A DNA stretch of 64,000 nucleotides, from the NCBI RefSeq assembly GCF_024436415.1, contig NZ_JAFMZQ010000002.1, positions 1 through 64,000 on the forward strand. The letters run 5' to 3'. This DNA comes from Pedobacter deserti (GTDB taxonomy: Bacteria > Bacteroidota > Bacteroidia > Sphingobacteriales > Sphingobacteriaceae). Position 1 is the stretch's first letter, and every line of letters begins with the position of its first letter. Below are positions 9,047 to 17,767 of this stretch, in pieces. The position numbers were made by a program, and so were the translations under genes. The notes below the pieces were generated by a model. The model ran no database searches and was not told where the DNA came from. It was given only the letters and a program-made list of their open reading frames with translations.

Positions 9047-12000
9047 TTATCTTTTTTCTTTTTTCCCCTTTAGCATAACGGGAGAACGCTGGTAGCTGGT
9101 GGTATCTGAGCGATTGGATTTCAGCGTATCAGTTGGCTTTATAGGCTTATAGGTGCCTGTAAGGCGCTTAACAAACTCTCTAAAACTGTCGAACTGCTGC
9201 GTGTATATTAATCCGAGCGAAGTAACATTATTGTTTTGACTGCCTCCCAAAGGTGTGTTCAGGAAAAGACCTTGCTGAGTAGGAGGCTTGTTGGCAAGTT
9301 TTCCGATCAGGGATCCGTCTTTCTTAATTAGTGTTAAAACCTCCACTTCTCCGCCGACATTGTCGCGCGTAAAGCCTATCGGTGATAGATCGTTCGTGCT
9401 TCTTCTGTCGACAATTCCGGCATTTAGAACTACACGGTTGTTGAAGAAACGGAAAGATGCGTTAGCTTCACTCAACGACCTGATATTGATGTCCACAAAA
9501 TCAAGATTCAGTGAGGAAAGCACGTTATTGAACTGGTTAAAAAGGAGTTCTGTTGCTGTACTGGCCACGCCGGATGTAAGCTGTTTTCCGAGACCCTCCG
9601 CGCCTGTGCCTGGAGCAAAGCTCCTCCGTATGATCAGACTTAGCGCCTGGAGGTTGCGGTTGTTATCGTCGTTGAAGTATGACTGAAGCTCTTCTTTGAT
9701 CGCAGGGTTAGAAGGAAAGAATATGTCTAGTCTGATGTCCGGTTTGAGAAGAAGTCCCGATAGCCCCATTTCAACCTCCGTAAGAACGCGTTCATTTACG
9801 GCACTTCCGGCATCACGGTTGGCCGCAGTATACAAGTCGTTCAGGCTCGCCCTTAGTGCGTATATTGCCTTTAGGTTGATCTGCGCATTATTCGGATTTC
9901 CTGTCCAGCGAATGGTTCCGCCCTGGCGTATCGTAAATTTCTTGTTGATGATTTCCTGGGCTGTAAAATCAAAACTGCCCGATTCGATAATATAGTCGCC
10001 CGACATCTCAAAGTCGCCCAGACTATTGATGTTGAGTTCAAGGTTTTTCGAGTAGCCGCGACCACTCAGGTTACCCAGCGTAGTATAAATATTTGCCGTA
10101 CTGTTGGCGTCTACAACCAGTTTCAGGTTCATCGTGAGGCCATCGAAAGTTGTGGGCTTTTTAACGGTCCTCAACGTGTCTTTACTTACGAAGGTAATGA
10201 AGTCTTTGCTTGCCACGGTCTCTGAATTGTTTAGCGGCAGGTTAAAAACAGTACCTTTTTCAGTCTTCGCATCTATATCAATAAACATGTTGTTGGTAGG
10301 GCCTTTAAACTTGAAAGTCCCTGATCCGTAGGCTCTGCCAAAGTAGATGGCGTTATCTTTTTCAGTAGTGTTGAGCGCCATGATGTTTTCGGCATTTATG
10401 GTCACATCGAGCGTCGGATTGTTTATGTTATTGAGATCTACCGTTCCGGTCGCAACCGCCTCGTGACCTTCCACATCAAGAAGTTTGAGGCTGTTGAGAT
10501 CAATAACACTGCTGTTTACCGCTACTTCGTCTGATAGAATATATGTTGTCTTTAAATAATTCACGGTCATCTTGCCTTCATCAAACGAGATTTCGCCGTT
10601 GATGTCGGGCTTAGTAAGGCTGCCTTTAACACTAAGGTCGGCCGAAATGTGCCCTCCCAGGTCTGAAACAAGCCTGCTCACGAAAGGCTCAACTACAGCC
10701 AGCTCACTATCATCGAGTTCAACGGCCAGATCGATCTCATTTTTTTCGAGATCAATGCTGCCTACTGCGCTTAAACTTTCCCGCCCTTCTGCACGGATGG
10801 TTGTATAAATGCTTGCTGCTTTGTTAAGCTGGTCGTACGATGAGGTGTCTGTAAGCCGACCGATATAAGTATCATTAAAGCGGAGCGAGTCGACAGTGAT
10901 GTTGTCGGAAATTCTCGGTGCTTTAAGAAGATTGCGAAGTTTTGTATCCCCGTTTAGCCGCCCAGCGAGCGTGATCCCGAGGGTCTTCACAAAGGGGTTC
11001 AAGCTTTGGAGGTCAATATCTTTAAACCCTACAACAAGCAAGTCTGCCGGGTCGTCAGATAAGATGCCGTCTACCGTCAGCAGCTGCCCACCGTTACTCA
11101 AATCGAAATTACGTATCTCGGTCTTACCTTCATTAAGACTTATACGCACCTTTTCCTGGATCTTCCAGTCCTCGTTATTAATCTTGAGGTCGGACGGAAG
11201 AATGCTGATCTTTGCCGTTGTGTCATTCGCAAACTCCACCAGGCCGTTTAAATCAAGCTGGTTAGCATCGTCGGCGTTGGCCAGCTTCACGTTAAGCGAT
11301 AAGCTGTCGTTTCTCAGGACATTTGAGATGTTGACGTTTTTAATATAAAGACTGTCATTTAAATCTACACGGTCAGAAGTTATGATGGCCTGCAGCTGGT
11401 TTTCAGAAGTATTCTCGTCGACAATGATATTGTGCGCAATGATTCCCTTGTAGGTCAGCTTAGTAACAAATCCATTTACTGTGGCGATGTTCTTTGACGA
11501 ATCAAAATTGCCGATAAATATGGCATGATCAGTGATTTCAAGCCCTGGAATAAACAGCTGTGCAATTGGCTCAAAGCGCTTCAGTTTCAGGTTGAAATTA
11601 AAGATCTGATCGCCATAAGGCTTAATGTCGGTTTGCAGCGATGGGATATACCTTTTGGCGAGCGCCTTATAGTAAGACGGTATGGCATTTAAATCGTACT
11701 GGCCTTTCACGCTGGCTTCCAACACATCAGAGGTAATGGTCAGGTTTCTGTCGCGACCCGTACCGCTTGCCGACAGCTTCACGGAGTCGATGTGATAGAT
11801 TCCTTTAACATTGTCTAACCTCACTTCCTGAATAAGCAGATCACCCTGAATGTTGTTCAGATTGTTACCGGAAAAGTTCGTCTTGAACTTGGCGTCGATC
11901 ATGAGCGAATCCTTATGGAGATGCAATGCTTTCAGTTTAGCCTTACTGATCGTTGCCTCAAAGTTGAAAACCGGCAGTACGGGATTGAGGTTTACCCCTC

Positions 12001-13468
12001 CGCTAAACATAAGTTTAACGTTCTTGTCGTTTACACTTAGATTGCCATTAAAATATCGTTTATCGAACGTTCCGTCGATCTTAGCATTCCGATAGCGGTA
12101 TCGGTTAAAATCGATATAGTCGATGTCGCCCCTGATCGTTTCCGAAAGGTCCTTAACCTCAAAGCCCCGGCCTTTAACATACAAGGAGGCGGTGAGCCTG
12201 CCAAGTTGCGGCTCGTCGACCAGTTCGCCCAGATTGAAGTCGTAGCTTTTGACATACCCGGTATACGATGGTGTGCCTCTTGGGTCTATCTTCATGTTGA
12301 CATCTGAGACGACCCGTCCGAGTTTTGTTTTAAATTCTCCGAAGGCAATAAAGTCGTTTTGAAAACCCGTAAACGAGCCATTGAAATTAACATTGCCAAA
12401 TTTAGATACAATGGAAGGGATGACTCTCTTATCTTTAAAGCCAAAGCTTCGAACAATCTGGTCCAGATCAGACTTGTTGGTGCCGGCCATGTCAATTTTA
12501 AGGTCCATGAAAGTCTCCTTAATATAGGGTAGCCCTCTCAAAGAAAAGTCGCCTTTCACATAGGTAGCCTTTCCTGTTTTTACCAGCAGCTTTTTAGCCC
12601 TGAGATTAGTTACCGTGCCGGTGATCTGGCCGTCCACTTCAAGCCGGAGATTCATCTTGCCGACTTGGGGAGCAAAGAAGGCAACATCACTGGATGCGAT
12701 ATGGCTGTTGACAAATTTTGCCCGCATCCGCACCTTGTTTACGTAGTCACTGAAATCCTTATATTTCGAGAAACTCATCTCGAAATAGTTGCTCAGTTTA
12801 CTTTTCTCCGTAGTGAGCATTAGTCGCTCCAACTTTATGGAATTGGTATCTACAGTAGCAAATGCTGTTAGTTCTTTTAGTTTAAAGCCGCTTTTTTCTG
12901 CAAAAGACAGGTTCTTTATTTCAGCCTGGAAGATATAATCGGCCGTGTTGATGTTTTCCAATATACCATTTAGCCTGCTTAAATGTACGTCGTCGAAATT
13001 GACTCCGTTGATCAGCGTATCTACCCGGAGGTTTTTATACTTAAAGCTAATGTCGTTCAGTATGGCCTTTTGCAGATTTACCCTAAACGGTTTGCCGGGT
13101 TTAGCCTTCTTTTTAGGTGAGCCCGAATCAAAATAGTTGATGATGAAATCAAGGTTGGTCGACCTGTCTTTATATGATTTTAAAAAAAAGGAACCTCGAT
13201 TGATTTGAACCGCATTGATGTCAATAACCCGTCGCTTCAGTGAAAATTCACTAATGTCCACCATTAAAGTCGGCGTACTCAAAAGCGTGTCCTTTTGTAA
13301 ATCCAGCACAATGAAGTTTTCCAGAACGAGCGATTTGAAGGGCTTAACGTAAAAGCTCGTTAATGATATGGTTGTGTTGAGCTCTTTAGATAAATAAGCG
13401 GCAGCTTTTTTCGCGAAAAAAGTTTGAACAGGCTTAAACTGGAACGATACAAGAATTACCGCAACCAA
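9047..13468 (-). CDS. TamB-like translocation/assembly module protein
   Basis: A giant envelope protein of the TamB/AsmA-like group (DUF490), built of beta-helical repeats with a C-terminal TamB domain, thought to span the periplasm and help outer-membrane assembly or lipid transport. Only TTG at 13468 is available as a conventional start and would cut the membrane anchor short. The frame stays open upstream and encodes KTIKKLLKILLWIVASVG, a typical basic-plus-hydrophobic anchor, so the real N-terminus may begin at the ATT codon at 13519. The body is rich in repeated DVDG/NGD-type turns; the last 350 residues carry the conserved region. It is divergent from tsaD. Confidence 0.9.
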   Translation of the reverse strand: MVAVILVSFQFKPVQTFFAKKAAAYLSKELNTTISLTSFYVKPFKSLVLENFIVLDLQKDTLLSTPTLMVDISEFSLKRRVIDINAVQINRGSFFLKSYKDRSTNLDFIINYFDSGSPKKKAKPGKPFRVNLQKAILNDISFKYKNLRVDTLINGVNFDDVHLSRLNGILENINTADYIFQAEIKNLSFAEKSGFKLKELTAFATVDTNSIKLERLMLTTEKSKLSNYFEMSFSKYKDFSDYVNKVRMRAKFVNSHIASSDVAFFAPQVGKMNLRLEVDGQITGTVTNLRAKKLLVKTGKATYVKGDFSLRGLPYIKETFMDLKIDMAGTNKSDLDQIVRSFGFKDKRVIPSIVSKFGNVNFNGSFTGFQNDFIAFGEFKTKLGRVVSDVNMKIDPRGTPSYTGYVKSYDFNLGELVDEPQLGRLTASLYVKGRGFEVKDLSETIRGDIDYIDFNRYRYRNAKIDGTFDKRYFNGNLSVNDKNVKLMFSGGVNLNPVLPVFNFEATISKAKLKALHLHKDSLMIDAKFKTNFSGNNLNNIQGDLLIQEVRLDNVKGIYHIDSVKLSASGTGRDRNLTITSDVLEASVKGQYDLNAIPSYYKALAKRYIPSLQTDIKPYGDQIFNFNLKLKRFEPIAQLFIPGLEITDHAIFIGNFDSSKNIATVNGFVTKLTYKGIIAHNIIVDENTSENQLQAIITSDRVDLNDSLYIKNVNISNVLRNDSLSLNVKLANADDANQLDLNGLVEFANDTTAKISILPSDLKINNEDWKIQEKVRISLNEGKTEIRNFDLSNGGQLLTVDGILSDDPADLLVVGFKDIDLQSLNPFVKTLGITLAGRLNGDTKLRNLLKAPRISDNITVDSLRFNDTYIGRLTDTSSYDQLNKAASIYTTIRAEGRESLSAVGSIDLEKNEIDLAVELDDSELAVVEPFVSRLVSDLGGHISADLSVKGSLTKPDINGEISFDEGKMTVNYLKTTYILSDEVAVNSSVIDLNSLKLLDVEGHEAVATGTVDLNNINNPTLDVTINAENIMALNTTEKDNAIYFGRAYGSGTFKFKGPTNNMFIDIDAKTEKGTVFNLPLNNSETVASKDFITFVSKDTLRTVKKPTTFDGLTMNLKLVVDANSTANIYTTLGNLSGRGYSKNLELNINSLGDFEMSGDYIIESGSFDFTAQEIINKKFTIRQGGTIRWTGNPNNAQINLKAIYALRASLNDLYTAANRDAGSAVNERVLTEVEMGLSGLLLKPDIRLDIFFPSNPAIKEELQSYFNDDNNRNLQALSLIIRRSFAPGTGAEGLGKQLTSGVASTATELLFNQFNNVLSSLNLDFVDINIRSLSEANASFRFFNNRVVLNAGIVDRRSTNDLSPIGFTRDNVGGEVEVLTLIKKDGSLIGKLANKPPTQQGLFLNTPLGGSQNNNVTSLGLIYTQQFDSFREFVKRLTGTYKPIKPTDTLKSNRSDTTSYQRSPVMLKGKKEKR

Positions 13469-13518
13469 TATGCCTACCGATGCAACAATCCAAAGAAGTA
13501 TTTTTAATAGTTTTTTAA

Positions 13519-13526
13519 TAGTTTTG
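13519..13526 (+). promoter_or_regulatory. -7 box of tsaD
   Basis: TAGTTTTG matches TAnnTTTG and sits 19 bases before the GTG start of tsaD. Two near-identical TTTTTAATAG segments lie just upstream. The box overlaps the possible extended start of the divergent TamB-like gene. Confidence 0.4.
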
Positions 13527-13545
13527 TATCTTATTAATAAAAGTT

Positions 13546-14547
13546 GTGCCTGTAATACTAGCTATAGAATCTTCTTGTGATGAAACCTCGGTTGCTATTT
13601 GCAATAACGGCAAAATTACGGCCAATGTTATTGCAAACCAAACAATTCATCAAAATTATGGCGGTGTAATTCCGGAGCTGGCGTCCCGTGTTCACCAGCA
13701 AAATATCATTCCGGTTGTACATCAGGCCCTGGGTGATTCAGGACTTTCAAAGAGCGAGGTTAGCGCAGTTGCGTTTACCCAGGGACCCGGACTTTTGGGA
13801 TCGCTTTTGGTGGGTGTTTCGTTCGCGAAATCTTTCGCCCTTGCATTGGGTTTGCCGTTGATCTCTGTGAATCATATGCATGCGCATATTCTCGCTCATT
13901 TTATCGAAGAACCCAGACCGGACTTTCCATTTCTCTGCCTCACGGTTTCGGGCGGCCATACCCAGATTGTGCTGGTTAAGAGCTATTTCGATATGCAAAT
14001 AGTAGGGGAGACGTTAGATGACGCAGCCGGTGAGGCTTTTGATAAAACGGCAAAATTGCTGAATCTGCCTTACCCGGGCGGACCGCTTATCGACAAGTAT
14101 GCGCAGCAGGGAGATGGCAGGAAATATCAGTTCGGCGTCCCGCAGATTAAAGATTTTGATTATAGCTTCAGCGGTTTTAAAACATCGATCCTTTACTTTA
14201 TCAGGTCGAAGGAACAAGAAGATCCGGATTTTGTGGCCAAACACTTAAATGATATATGTGCATCTGTGCAGCATAGTATCGTGCAGATACTTTTAAATAA
14301 GCTGAAGCTTGCGGCGAAGCACTTTGGCATTAAGGAGATCGCAATTGCAGGTGGCGTGTCTGCGAATTCCGGCCTCCGTCGTGAGCTCCAGAACGTCGCT
14401 GATCAACTCGGCTGGAACGTATACATACCTGCATTTCAATATTGCACCGATAATGCTGCAATGATAGCCATTGCAGGTCACTTCAAATATATGGAAGGTA
14501 AATTCACAGATCAGCGTGTAGCGCCTTTATCCAGAATGGAATTTTAA
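13546..14547 (+). CDS. tsaD: tRNA N6-threonylcarbamoyladenosine transferase
   Basis: Transfers threonylcarbamoyl from its adenylate to A37 of ANN-decoding tRNAs, working with TsaB and TsaE. The start is GTG, giving MPVILAIESSCDETS. The metal-binding histidines 110 and 114 are in NHMHAHILAH, followed by the VSGGHTQIVLV nucleotide segment and GGVSANSGLR near the C-terminus. The length of 333 residues is standard. It is followed after 9 bases by a small membrane protein. Confidence 0.97.
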   Translation: MPVILAIESSCDETSVAICNNGKITANVIANQTIHQNYGGVIPELASRVHQQNIIPVVHQALGDSGLSKSEVSAVAFTQGPGLLGSLLVGVSFAKSFALALGLPLISVNHMHAHILAHFIEEPRPDFPFLCLTVSGGHTQIVLVKSYFDMQIVGETLDDAAGEAFDKTAKLLNLPYPGGPLIDKYAQQGDGRKYQFGVPQIKDFDYSFSGFKTSILYFIRSKEQEDPDFVAKHLNDICASVQHSIVQILLNKLKLAAKHFGIKEIAIAGGVSANSGLRRELQNVADQLGWNVYIPAFQYCTDNAAMIAIAGHFKYMEGKFTDQRVAPLSRMEF

Positions 14548-14556
14548 CTGTCGACT

Positions 14557-14778
14557 ATGAATATAATGAGTTTTGTTTTTTTTGGCCTTATGCTCCTGCC
14601 ACTGGTGATTTTTCTGATATGGCTTATTAAAAAGGACCGCAGAAAGAATTATATTGGGCTTGTTGTGCTACTAATCATGGTCATAGTGGCGACTTATGCT
14701 ATCATACGGTATGACACGATCTTTTTAGAGAATCAGTCAAGAACTTCGCCTGGTCATCAGGTGCCAAGTTATAAATAA
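14557..14778 (+). CDS. Small two-span membrane protein
   Basis: A 73-residue protein of unknown function with two hydrophobic spans (about 4-24 and 33-51) separated by the basic loop KKDRRKN, plus a polar tail. Nine bases after tsaD and directly before a strong terminator, it is most likely the last gene of the tsaD transcript. I recognise no family. The membrane prediction is clear, the function is not. Confidence 0.65.
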   Translation: MNIMSFVFFGLMLLPLVIFLIWLIKKDRRKNYIGLVVLLIMVIVATYAIIRYDTIFLENQSRTSPGHQVPSYK

Positions 14779-14816
14779 AACTTAGGCCGGATGAAGACTG
14801 TCCGGCCATAAGTTTT
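14777..14816. terminator. Bidirectional terminator, tsaD unit and recA
   Basis: A long stem (AAAACTTA-GGCCGGA with TCCGGCC-A-TAAGTTTT, one bulge) has A-runs on one side and T-runs on the other. It sits between the convergent small membrane protein gene and recA, so it can serve both. Confidence 0.85.
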
Positions 14817-14822
14817 ATTTAA

Positions 14823-15821
14823 CTATAGTTTTTCTGTTACTTCAGCACGTATTTTTGCTTCAATTTCTTCTGATAATTCAGGATTGTCCAGCAATAATTG
14901 TTTTACAGCATCTCTGCCTTGACCTAGTTTCGTTTCTCCATAAGAGAACCAGGATCCAGATTTCTTAATAATGGCAAACTCTACACCAAGGTCAATGATT
15001 TCTCCCACTTTCGAGATGCCTTCACCGAACATAATGTCGAATTCAGCCAGGCGGAATGGAGGTGCTACTTTATTTTTGACAATCTTTACCTTGATCCGGT
15101 TTCCTGATACCTCGTCGGCATCTTTAATTTGAGACGTTCTGCGAATATCTAAGCGGACTGATGCATAAAATTTTAAGGCATTACCGCCCGTGGTGGTCTC
15201 TGGGTTACCGAACATCACACCAATCTTTTCACGCAACTGGTTAATAAATATACAACAGCATCCCGTTTTCGATATAGTTCCGGTTAACTTTCTAAGTGCC
15301 TGGGACATTAATCTCGCATGAAGCCCCATTTTGGAATCACCCATTTCGCCTTCTATTTCCGCTTTGGGTACAAGCGCAGCTACGGAGTCAATAACAAGAA
15401 CATCAATAGCTCCTGATCTGATCAGGTTGTCCGCAATCTCCAGCGCCTGCTCGCCATTGTCAGGTTGTGAAATGAATAAGTCTTCTACATTAACGCCTAG
15501 CTTCTTCGCATAACTGGTATCAAAAGCGTGCTCAGCATCGATAATTGCAGCCAGACCACCTTTTTTTTGGGCTTCAGCGATAATATGTGTTGCCAGTGTG
15601 GTTTTACCAGAAGATTCAGGACCGTAAATCTCTATGATCCTGCCTTTTGGCACGCCTCCGATTCCAAGGGCAATATCTAAACCGATAGATCCTGTGGAAA
15701 TTGATTCTATAGGTTCAACAGCGTTGTCTCCCAATTTCATTATGGTTCCCTTACCGTAAGATTTTTCCAGTTTATCAAGGGTAAGCTGTAAAGCCTTCAA
15801 TTTATCTGCGTTTGTGCTCAT
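14823..15821 (-). CDS. recA: Recombinase RecA
   Basis: Homologous recombination strand-exchange ATPase and SOS co-protease. Walker [10 protein letters not shown] is at 67-75, the DNA-binding and catalytic blocks [11 protein letters not shown] and [12 protein letters not shown] follow, and the loop [22 protein letters not shown] is intact. At 332 residues the acidic C-terminal tail is short. No SOS box is asserted, as the Bacteroidota LexA motif is variable. It lies downstream of nth on the same strand after a 91-base gap and ends at the bidirectional terminator. Confidence 0.98.
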   Translation of the reverse strand: MSTNADKLKALQLTLDKLEKSYGKGTIMKLGDNAVEPIESISTGSIGLDIALGIGGVPKGRIIEIYGPESSGKTTLATHIIAEAQKKGGLAAIIDAEHAFDTSYAKKLGVNVEDLFISQPDNGEQALEIADNLIRSGAIDVLVIDSVAALVPKAEIEGEMGDSKMGLHARLMSQALRKLTGTISKTGCCCIFINQLREKIGVMFGNPETTTGGNALKFYASVRLDIRRTSQIKDADEVSGNRIKVKIVKNKVAPPFRLAEFDIMFGEGISKVGEIIDLGVEFAIIKKSGSWFSYGETKLGQGRDAVKQLLLDNPELSEEIEAKIRAEVTEKL

Positions 15822-15912
15822 GTCAGTGTTAACTTTTTAAATGTTATACTAATTATATTAGCAAATATAGGTAAATAATTAAATTAGATATAAAGTTTGC
15901 GCAAATATTTTT

Positions 15913-16584
15913 TTAGACACCGTTTTCGTGACTAAAAATATTAGCGGATTTGTTAACTTTCTGATAATACTTGCAAAAATATGTAATCTCGCAGATATCA
16001 CATTTCGGTGATCTCGCCACACAAACATATCTCCCGTGCAGGATAAGCCAATGGTGTGCCACATGGATGGTCTCTTCCGGCAGTGATTTGACTAGGTCTT
16101 TTTCTACTGCCAGGGGAGTCTTACCGTTGGTCAGGCCAATCCGGTTAGCTACTCTGAATACGTGCGTATCTACGGCCATTGCAGGCGCATTATATATTAC
16201 GGAGGCAATAACGTTTGCTGTTTTTCTGCCTACCCCGGGCATCTTCTGCAGATCTGTAACACTCTCCGGTACCCGGCCCCCAAAATCCTGTACCAGCATC
16301 TTTGCCATTCCAACAAGGTGTTTAGCCTTGTTGTTCGGATAACTTATGCTTTTTATATAGTCGAAAACTACATCAGGTGTTGTGTCGGCAAGACTTTCAG
16401 GCGTAGGAAACCGTAAAAATAAGTCGGGCGTAACCTGATTCACTCTTTTGTCTGTACATTGTGCTGATAAGATCACTGCAATAAGCAGTTGGAAAGGGTT
16501 ATTGTAATGGAGCTCGGTTTCAGCATTGGGCTGCCTGGCTGAAAAATGGGATACAAATAATTTATACCGGTCAATCCTGCGCAT
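15913..16584 (-). CDS. nth: Endonuclease III (DNA glycosylase/AP lyase)
   Basis: Base-excision repair enzyme for oxidised pyrimidines. The helix-hairpin-helix KMPGVGRKTANVI carries the catalytic lysine and VDTHVFRVANR carries the catalytic aspartate. The C-terminal iron-sulfur cluster ligands C-x6-C-x2-C-x5-C are intact in the segment CVARSPKCDICEITYFC. The ATG at 16584 is preferred over a TTG two codons upstream, giving 223 residues. Confidence 0.96.
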   Translation of the reverse strand: MRRIDRYKLFVSHFSARQPNAETELHYNNPFQLLIAVILSAQCTDKRVNQVTPDLFLRFPTPESLADTTPDVVFDYIKSISYPNNKAKHLVGMAKMLVQDFGGRVPESVTDLQKMPGVGRKTANVIASVIYNAPAMAVDTHVFRVANRIGLTNGKTPLAVEKDLVKSLPEETIHVAHHWLILHGRYVCVARSPKCDICEITYFCKYYQKVNKSANIFSHENGV

Positions 16585-16611
16585 GGACAAACTTAGCCAA
16601 ATCGTGGTAAT

Positions 16612-16640
16612 AAAAAAAGCTGCCGGAAAGTGGCAGCTTT
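16612..16640 (-). terminator. Terminator of the small 16651-16806 gene
   Basis: A perfect 9-pair stem (16616-16624 with 16632-16640) with a 7-base loop is followed on the minus strand by seven T. It lies 10 bases after the stop codon at 16651 and before nth. Confidence 0.85.
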
Positions 16641-16650
16641 AAAGTTAAGA

Positions 16651-16806
16651 TTACATCCCTCGGGAGTAAGCAAGAATTTTTGCGACAGTTTCATCGGACG
16701 GTTCTTTTTTAGGTTGTCCAACTGGCCCCTGATCGTATTGTAGAACGTCAAATCGTTTGATTGTAATTCCTGAGTTTCCAAAGCATGCTGATTTGATTGT
16801 TCGCAA
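16651..16806 (-). CDS. Small protein ending in PSDETVAKILAYSRGM
   Basis: A 51-residue frame in the 343-base gap between nth and an ECF sigma gene. Its C-terminus, PSDETVAKILAYSRGM, resembles the tail of small Bacteroidota proteins of the form PS-ETI-NIL-YS, which I recall but cannot check. A Rho-independent terminator begins 10 bases after its stop. The overlapping 84-codon frame (16593-16847) would instead read through that terminator, so this frame is preferred. The start is uncertain: the frame has no ATG, only TTG at 16806. An ATG at 16847 in the other frame could mean a frameshift. Function unknown. Confidence 0.5.
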   Translation of the reverse strand: MRTIKSACFGNSGITIKRFDVLQYDQGPVGQPKKEPSDETVAKILAYSRGM

Positions 16807-16933
16807 TTCAATTGATTAAATAAAGTAGAGGTTTCTATCATAAGCATTTTAGTTGTATTGTTTTAGTTTATAAACGCCACCAATCTGGTTTTATTTTAAA
16901 CGAAATATAAATAAAAACAATTTATTGTATAAG

Positions 16934-17509
16934 TTATGATACTTCCTTCACTTTCATCATTTTCCGCAGGTTATTCAAGGCATATCTCATGCGGCCCAGC
17001 GCAGTGTTAATACTTACGTCGGTCAGTTCAGCGATTTCTTTAAAGCTCAAGTCGGCATAGTGCCTCATAATGAGCACCTCTTTCTGGTCGTCAGGAAGAA
17101 GCTGTATCATCGCCCTAAGGTCGACGTGCGTCTGTTCGCGAAGCATCCGGTCCTCAGCACTTTCCTCATGAAACTGAAGCATATTTAGTACGTCAGTGCC
17201 ATCGGCGCTCGTAATGGCAGGGGCTCGTTTCTCTTTTCTGAAATAATCGATAACGAGGTTATGTGCAATTCGCATTACCCATGGAAGAAATTTCCCCTCT
17301 TCATTGTATCTGCCGGAACGCAGCGTGTTGATTACCTTGATAAAGGCGTCCTGAAAAATGTCCTCGGCGAGGTATTGATCCTTCACCAGAAGATATATGG
17401 ATGTATATATTTTTGATTTGTGCCGTCTAAGCAATTCCTCCAGAACAGATTCGTTGCCCCCCAGATATAATTTTATTAAATCCTGATCCGTTTGCTGTTG
17501 TAATTTCAT
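16934..17509 (-). CDS. RpoE-like ECF sigma factor
   Basis: An ECF sigma-70 factor of 191 residues. Region 2 shows YLAEDIFQDAFIKVINTL and LPWVMRIAHNLVIDYFRK; region 4 has LSFKEIAELTDVSINTALGRMR. No anti-sigma gene is adjacent: upstream is a 252-base gap before the divergent uvrA, and downstream is the small protein gene. It resembles the stand-alone ECF factor widely conserved in Bacteroidota, so a housekeeping stress role is plausible, but its regulon cannot be read from here. Confidence 0.93.
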   Translation of the reverse strand: MKLQQQTDQDLIKLYLGGNESVLEELLRRHKSKIYTSIYLLVKDQYLAEDIFQDAFIKVINTLRSGRYNEEGKFLPWVMRIAHNLVIDYFRKEKRAPAITSADGTDVLNMLQFHEESAEDRMLREQTHVDLRAMIQLLPDDQKEVLIMRHYADLSFKEIAELTDVSINTALGRMRYALNNLRKMMKVKEVS

Positions 17510-17739
17510 AGGTGTATCCTTACTAAATCCCTTCTCCTGTTTGCTAAAAAATTATTTAGTAGAGTTTGTTTCGATACGTGTTCTCCTATGTCTTTAAGTG
17601 GTAAACTTTATTTTGGTTCTTTATTCAAAAGAAGCATTTTTTTTATAACAATGCAACTTTAGAAATGTTAAAAAATCTTAAATACCCGGCGTTATGCCTT
17701 TTTGCCACCGGCACAAAAGCATGTTAAGTTTTTTCGCGG

Positions 17740-17747
17740 TATATTTG
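17740..17747 (+). promoter_or_regulatory. -7 box of uvrA
   Basis: TATATTTG fits TAnnTTTG exactly, about 20 bases before the uvrA start. Its position inside the longer upstream open frame argues that the extra 22 codons there are not translated. No clear -33 element is visible. Confidence 0.45.
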
Positions 17748-17767
17748 TATATTCTATCATCATGCTA

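Noticed and set aside
10104..10331. Plus-strand ORFs opposite the TamB-like gene
   Set aside because: They are antisense shadows of a long, clearly coding minus-strand gene and show no start signals or recognisable domains.
16593..16847. 84-codon ORF between nth and the ECF sigma gene
   Set aside because: It reads through a strong minus-strand terminator (16612-16640); the alternative frame stopping at 16651 fits better.
17702..17767. N-terminal extension of UvrA by 22 codons
   Set aside because: The extension contains the TATATTTG promoter box and does not resemble UvrA; the ATG at 17768 or 17762 fits the family.
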